From assembly GCF_020177265.1 (NCBI RefSeq), contig NZ_JAIVMC010000003.1, positions 372,001 to 436,000 of the forward strand: a stretch of 64,000 bases of DNA, given 5' to 3'. A program made the position numbers and the translations under genes. Positions 60,465 through 64,000 of the stretch are shown one piece after another (positions within the stretch are counted from its first letter, which is position 1; every line of letters begins with the position of its first letter). Source of the DNA: Pseudooceanicola marinus. Its GTDB lineage: Bacteria; Pseudomonadota; Alphaproteobacteria; Rhodobacterales; Rhodobacteraceae. The notes under the pieces are model-generated. The model had not been told where the DNA came from. It ran no database searches and saw nothing but the letters and a program-made list of their open reading frames with translations.

Positions 60465-61979
60465 TCAGAACGCCATCTGGTAGGTGACCGACACGCTGCC
60501 GCCGGTGAAGCCGGGGCCCGGATCCTCGCCGCGGTTCCAGGGAAAGCGGTTGTTGCTGTAGTTCTGGTAAGACACCAGCCAGTCGTCGTTGATCCGGTAG
60601 CTGGCCGTATAGGTGTAGTCGGGCTGATAGGTGTCCTGGGCATCGGCCAGGTAGAGATGCGTCGAGGCCCCCAGGCGCAGCTTTTCGGCCACCAGGTAGC
60701 TGCAGGACAGGCTGAACGCCGTCCGGTCCGGGCGCGGCAGGCCCAGGGAGGCGCTGCAGGGCAGCTCCTTCTCCGTTCCCACTGGCAGGGGTGGCAGGCG
60801 ATAGGTGGCGCGCAGGGTGCCATCCAGCAGGCCGGCCAGATCGCCACTGCGAAAGCGGGCGGAATAGTTGCTGTAGCTCAGGGTGATGCTGTCGCTGAAG
60901 CGATAGGAGAGGGCATAGGTGTAGTCGGGATCCCAGGACCGCTGCTGATCGGGATTGAAATAGCCGATCAGGCTGGTGCGCAGGGTCAGCTTCTCGGTCA
61001 GCCGCGCCCCGCAGCCGAGGCTTGCACGCGGTTTGGCCACGCCCCGGCTGTCTGACCCGCCGCTGGATGCCAGGCCCGCCAGGCCCGCGCTCACCGTGAC
61101 GGAGCAGGAGATGTCGAACCGCTCGATCAGAGAGGGGCGCGCCTTGGGCGTGCCCTCTGCGGAGATCGCGGAGGTTGGTCCAGAGACCGGTGCCGGGCGG
61201 GCCACGTCGGGCAGGCGGGCGGCGCCGACGCCGGGCGCTCCGTCCGGCGCATCAGGCTGCGGGGCGGCGGCCACGGCGCAGGCATCGGGCATGAAGGGAT
61301 CGGGCGCCGCGCAGGTAGCGTCGGTGCTGTCGACCCGTTCGGGCGCCGCGCCGGTCTCGGCGGTGCGGGTCTGATCGGGGGCTGTCCCGGCGGGCGGGGT
61401 CGGTATGGCGGGCGGCGGCGTCCCGGCGGCGTCGGACAGGGGGACGGCGGGCAGGCTTGCCGGCTCGGGCTCGGTCGGCTGCTCCGGGGGCAGGGGCGGG
61501 GCCGTGCCGGCCAGCAGCCATGCCGCCAGGTAGCGGGCAACGCTGTCCAGGTCGGTCCGGGCGGGCAGTTCCGGGCGCGCGCCGCGCCCCACCTCGACGG
61601 TGAAACCCGTGCCGTCGCGCCTGCGGATGTGGCAGGCCACGCCCGCCTCGCAGGTCAGCTCTGCCGCGATGGTCTTGCGATCCGCGCCCTGCAGGACGCG
61701 GGCGGTGCCGTCCGGGAAGAAGACGTAGTGCCATTCGCCCAGCTGTCCGCGCTGTTGGCGGGACCAGTGCAGGGCGTTGGGAATGTCCTGCACGATCTCG
61801 CGGGCATCGGGGGCGGCGGGATTGGCGGTGTTGACGAAGGGCGGGCCGGGGCGCGTCGGATCCGGCGCCGCCGTCTGTGTTGCCGTCTGGGCCGCTGTCT
61901 GGGTCGGCGCGACACAGACCAGGCCGCCGGCAATCGCGGCCCAGGTCGGGACAGCACGCCACGGCCGCCGCGCGATCAT
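60465..61979 (-). CDS. Putative outer-membrane beta-barrel protein with signal peptide
   Basis: 504 residues. An N-terminal signal peptide (RRPWRAVPTWAAIAGGLVCV...AAQ) is followed by a 110-residue folded domain (IPNALHWSRQQRGQLGEWHY...), a Pro/Ala/Glu-rich linker of about 150 residues, and a C-terminal barrel-like region of about 190 residues with alternating strands (YTYALSYRFSDSITLSYSNY, YTASYRINDDWLVSYQNYSN), ending with Phe in SVTYQMAF, the outer-membrane signature. GAAGGG lies 8 bp upstream of 61979. It lies on the opposite strand between the MoxR and VWA genes. A continuous open frame to 63455 exists in this frame but crosses the VWA gene and is a shadow. Confidence 0.72.
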   Translation of the reverse strand: MIARRPWRAVPTWAAIAGGLVCVAPTQTAAQTATQTAAPDPTRPGPPFVNTANPAAPDAREIVQDIPNALHWSRQQRGQLGEWHYVFFPDGTARVLQGADRKTIAAELTCEAGVACHIRRRDGTGFTVEVGRGARPELPARTDLDSVARYLAAWLLAGTAPPLPPEQPTEPEPASLPAVPLSDAAGTPPPAIPTPPAGTAPDQTRTAETGAAPERVDSTDATCAAPDPFMPDACAVAAAPQPDAPDGAPGVGAARLPDVARPAPVSGPTSAISAEGTPKARPSLIERFDISCSVTVSAGLAGLASSGGSDSRGVAKPRASLGCGARLTEKLTLRTSLIGYFNPDQQRSWDPDYTYALSYRFSDSITLSYSNYSARFRSGDLAGLLDGTLRATYRLPPLPVGTEKELPCSASLGLPRPDRTAFSLSCSYLVAEKLRLGASTHLYLADAQDTYQPDYTYTASYRINDDWLVSYQNYSNNRFPWNRGEDPGPGFTGGSVSVTYQMAF

Positions 61980-62244
61980 GCGCGGCGCCCTTCGCAGTTC
62001 GGGGCGGAGGCCAGGGGTGCCGGTGTCACTGCTGTTGCCGTTTCGGTTGCCGGGGCCTTGTTGTCGGTCGGCCCTTCTGAGGGAATTTTGCCAGAACCGG
62101 GCGCTTTTTGCGACTGCCTTTTTCCGTCCCCCGCCGGGCCGCGAAGTTTCGCGCGTCCGGTGACCGGAAGGGCGGCAGGGCGGATCACCCCCTCCCTTTG
62201 ACGGGCGCAGGTTCTTCGCTAGGCTGTCGGCGGGAGGATCCATC
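61980..62244. other. Divergent promoter region between the barrel and VWA genes
   Basis: 265 bp without a gene, A/T-richer than usual in places (GAATTTTGCCAG, CTTTTTGCGACTGCCTTTTT). Contains the plus-strand promoter candidate at 62198-62225 and, presumably, the barrel promoter. Confidence 0.5.
62198..62225 (+). promoter_or_regulatory. Sigma-70-like promoter candidate for the leader ORF and VWA gene
   Basis: TTGACG at 62198-62203 and TAGGCT at 62220-62225 with a 16-bp spacer; transcription would start near 62232, just ahead of the GGAGG at 62233-62237. Confidence 0.45.
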
Positions 62245-62289
62245 ATGACACCGACAGCCCTGTGCCCGGCGTGGCCGGCGGAGCGATGA
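62245..62289 (+). CDS. 14-codon leader ORF coupled to the VWA gene
   Basis: MTPTALCPAWPAER, preceded by a strong GGGAGG site (62232-62237) 7 bp upstream of the ATG. Its TGA overlaps the VWA start ATG (ATGA at 62286-62289). The VWA gene itself has only a weak ribosome site, so its translation probably depends on termination of this leader. Alternatively, a frameshift within the leader could have removed an in-frame VWA start; the frame at 62245 is not that of the VWA gene. Confidence 0.5.
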   Translation: MTPTALCPAWPAER

Positions 62290-63545
62290 GCGTGGCTGCG
62301 CCCCTCGACCTGCCGGACCAGCCGCGCCTGGTGGAGAACCTGGCGCATTTCGCCCGGGCCCTGCGCCGGGCCGGCCTGCCCGTGGGGCCGGGTCAGCTGA
62401 TCGAGGCCATCCGCGCGGTCGCGGCGACGGGTTTCGCCGAGAAGCGCGATTTCTTCTGGTGCCTGCACGCCTGTTTCGTCACCCGCCCGGAGGAAAGCCG
62501 CGCCTTCACCCAGGTCTTCCGGCTGTTCTGGCGCGATCCGCGCTACATGGAGCACATGATGACGATGATGCTGCCCAGTCTGCGCGGCGTGGCGGAGGAG
62601 CGCGCGCCGCAGGCGGCAGAGCGCCGCGCGGCGGAGGCCCTGCTGGCCGATGCCGACCGCGACTTGCCGCCCCCGCAGGCGCAGGAGGAGGCGCAGGAGG
62701 TCCAGATCGACGCCCGCGCCACCGCCTCGGAGGAGGAGAAGCTGCGGCAGCTCGACTTCGAGCAGATGAGCGCCGAGGAGATGGCGCGCGCCCGCCGCAT
62801 GCTGGCCGAGCTGGCACTGCCGGTGCCGCCGATCCGCACCCGGCGCCTGCGCGCGGTGGCGGCGGGGGATCGGATCGACCGCCGCAGGCTGCTGCGGGAG
62901 GCCGGGCGCAGGGGCGGCGAGATCCATCGTCTGCCCCGCGCCGCGCCCCGGACCCGCTGGCCGGACCTGGTGGTGCTCTGCGACATCTCCGGGTCCATGT
63001 CGGCCTACAGCCGCATGGTCCTGCATTTCCTGCACGCCGTGGCCAACCGCGAGGGGCAGGGGTGGGCGCAGGTGCACGCCTTCACCTTCGGCACGCGGCT
63101 GACCAATATCACCCGCCAGCTGCGCCAGCGCGATGTCGACGCGGCCCTGGCCGCCGCTGCCGGCCAGGCGCGGGACTGGGAGGGCGGTACGCGCATCGCC
63201 GAAAGCCTGCATGCCTTCAACCGTGACTGGGCGCGGCGGGTGCTGGCGCGTGGGGCCGTGGTGCTGCTGATCACCGATGGGTTGGACCGCGACGGCGCCG
63301 AGGGGCCGGATCTGGGGCGCGAGACGCAGCGCCTGCGCCTGATGTCGCGACAGCTGATCTGGCTGAACCCGCTGCTGCGCTGGCAGGGATTCGCGCCGCG
63401 GGCAAAAGGGGTCGCGGCGATGCTGCCGCATGTCGACAGCCTGCGCGCCGGGCACTCCGTCGCCTCCCTCCAGGCGCTGGCAGAGGCTCTGACGCGCCCT
63501 GGCGACGATGGTGAAAAAGCCCGCCTTCTCAGGTCCTTGGGCTGA
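62286..63545 (+). CDS. VWA domain protein, CoxE-like MoxR partner
   Basis: 419 residues. The N-terminal half is helical with a Glu/Arg/Ala-rich central part (LPPPQAQEEAQEVQIDARAT). The VWA domain begins at about residue 225 with the MIDAS motif VVLCDISGSMSAYSR, then WEGGTRIAESL and VVLLITDGLDRDGAEG. This is the CoxE/YehP-type VWA protein usually encoded next to a MoxR ATPase. The start at 62286 overlaps the leader ORF; a GTG at 62262 is an alternative start. Soluble and cytoplasmic. Confidence 0.88.
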   Translation: MSVAAPLDLPDQPRLVENLAHFARALRRAGLPVGPGQLIEAIRAVAATGFAEKRDFFWCLHACFVTRPEESRAFTQVFRLFWRDPRYMEHMMTMMLPSLRGVAEERAPQAAERRAAEALLADADRDLPPPQAQEEAQEVQIDARATASEEEKLRQLDFEQMSAEEMARARRMLAELALPVPPIRTRRLRAVAAGDRIDRRRLLREAGRRGGEIHRLPRAAPRTRWPDLVVLCDISGSMSAYSRMVLHFLHAVANREGQGWAQVHAFTFGTRLTNITRQLRQRDVDAALAAAAGQARDWEGGTRIAESLHAFNRDWARRVLARGAVVLLITDGLDRDGAEGPDLGRETQRLRLMSRQLIWLNPLLRWQGFAPRAKGVAAMLPHVDSLRAGHSVASLQALAEALTRPGDDGEKARLLRSLG

Positions 63546-63653
63546 GGTTATCCAATATCATTCAGTCGTCATTGAACCGCAACCCGTCCTTGGGTGTTGG
63601 TGTGGGGACAGAGGACGCACCACGCGTCCGCCGACGACAGAAGGACTGTTCGA

Positions 63654-64000
63654 ATGACGAGTCGTGTTTTCCGCAACGGGACGGCCCTGGCGCTGAGCCT
63701 GGCGATGGCCATTCCGCACGGTGCCGTGGCGCAAAGCGCCCAGGGCCTGAACAACGGTCAGGGCAATGGCCGAGCTGCCGAAGCCTGCGAGGGGCTGGAC
63801 GCCGACGCGCTGCAGGACTGCCTGCAGGCGCAGGAGCGCGCTGAGGGCCAGGAACAGGGCCAGCAAGCGGCTCCGGAGGCTGAACCCTCCGATGAAGACC
63901 GGCTGCGCCAGGCGCTGGAAGGCGAGCAGGAGGAGTCTGACGCCCCGGCAGAGGAACAGGCGCCGGCGGCTGAGGCCGAGCCTGAACTTCAGGCCCCTGA
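63654..64000 (+). CDS. Exported acidic Q/E/A-rich protein, 3' partial (possible OmpA-family N-terminus)
   Basis: The first 115 residues are visible; the frame is open at the right edge. It begins MTSRVFRNGTALALSLAMAI then PHGAVAQ, a signal peptide with cleavage after about residue 27. Two Cys (EACEGLDADALQDCLQAQ) lie about ten residues apart, followed by a low-complexity Glu/Gln/Ala/Pro-rich segment. Rhodobacterales OmpA-family proteins often have such an N-terminus with a Cys pair and an A/E repeat before the C-terminal OmpA domain (from memory), but that domain is not in view. AAGGA lies 8 bp upstream. Confidence 0.7.
   Translation, partial: MTSRVFRNGTALALSLAMAIPHGAVAQSAQGLNNGQGNGRAAEACEGLDADALQDCLQAQERAEGQEQGQQAAPEAEPSDEDRLRQALEGEQEESDAPAEEQAPAAEAEPELQAP

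Noticed and set aside
60465-63455. A minus-strand open frame of 996 codons extending upstream of the beta-barrel gene
   Set aside because: The part beyond 61979 crosses the divergent promoter region and the whole VWA gene on the other strand and has arginine/alanine-rich shadow composition; the signal peptide fixes the start at 61979.

Overview
This 64 kb window is a high-GC, gene-dense chromosomal segment with the gene content and neighbourhoods of an alphaproteobacterium of the order Rhodobacterales (Rhodobacter/Roseobacter group). The pointers are birA-coaX-rnj, tatABC with a DUF815 ATPase, radA-cvpA-purF, several DUF families I associate with this order, and paralogous DUF-like family 2 glycosyltransferases. 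I see no tRNA, rRNA, insertion sequence, prophage or CRISPR array.

Layout. 1-3.1 kb: birA (5' partial), coaX and rnj in one tight operon, followed on the other strand by a PilZ protein. 3.7-9.8 kb (minus): a DEAD-box helicase, two tandem glycosyltransferases and prfC. 10-19 kb: a Hint-domain protein, an SDR, an orphan ABC ATPase, the complete tatABC operon, a DUF815 ATPase, an exported caspase-like protein and dGTPase. 19-31.6 kb (minus): an NlpD-like LysM/M23 lipoprotein, pcm and surE; an SDR and three small uncharacterised genes; purF-cvpA-radA; then alr-mlaE-mlaF. 31.8-35.2 kb: a peroxiredoxin, a PQQ-type sugar dehydrogenase and peptidase T.

35.4-47.9 kb (plus) is the most interesting block. 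It holds a 10-TM membrane protein with a single Cys, a Crp/Fnr-type regulator, cydDC, cydABX (cytochrome bd), a Tat-exported type II sulfide:quinone reductase-like flavoprotein, a small membrane protein, an SLAC1/TDT-type channel, a second Crp/Fnr regulator and a DUF2892 protein. Three transcription units in the block begin with copies of one palindrome, GTGAC-N3-RTCAC. It lies at almost constant distance (about 32 bp centre to centre) from a plausible -10 hexamer, as expected for a class II activator site. I read the block as one regulon in which sulfide (or another sulfur species) is oxidised into the quinone pool on the periplasmic side and quinol is re-oxidised by a sulfide-tolerant bd oxidase.

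48-59.2 kb (minus): a DUF1194 VWA protein, dnaB with a perfect DnaA box upstream, pyrE, pyrC, an unassigned protein and a run of glycosyltransferase/sulfotransferase genes that includes a sulfotransferase-like/glycosyltransferase fusion. 59.4-64 kb: a MoxR ATPase and its VWA partner, with an outer-membrane beta-barrel gene on the opposite strand between them, and the start of a secreted acidic Q/E/A-rich protein cut by the window end.

A recurrent intergenic module is scattered through the window in at least five copies: one or two G/C hairpins, then a C-run, then GGAGTATTT or GGATATTTT, then GCCA. It occurs in both orientations and does not fit a simple terminator role.
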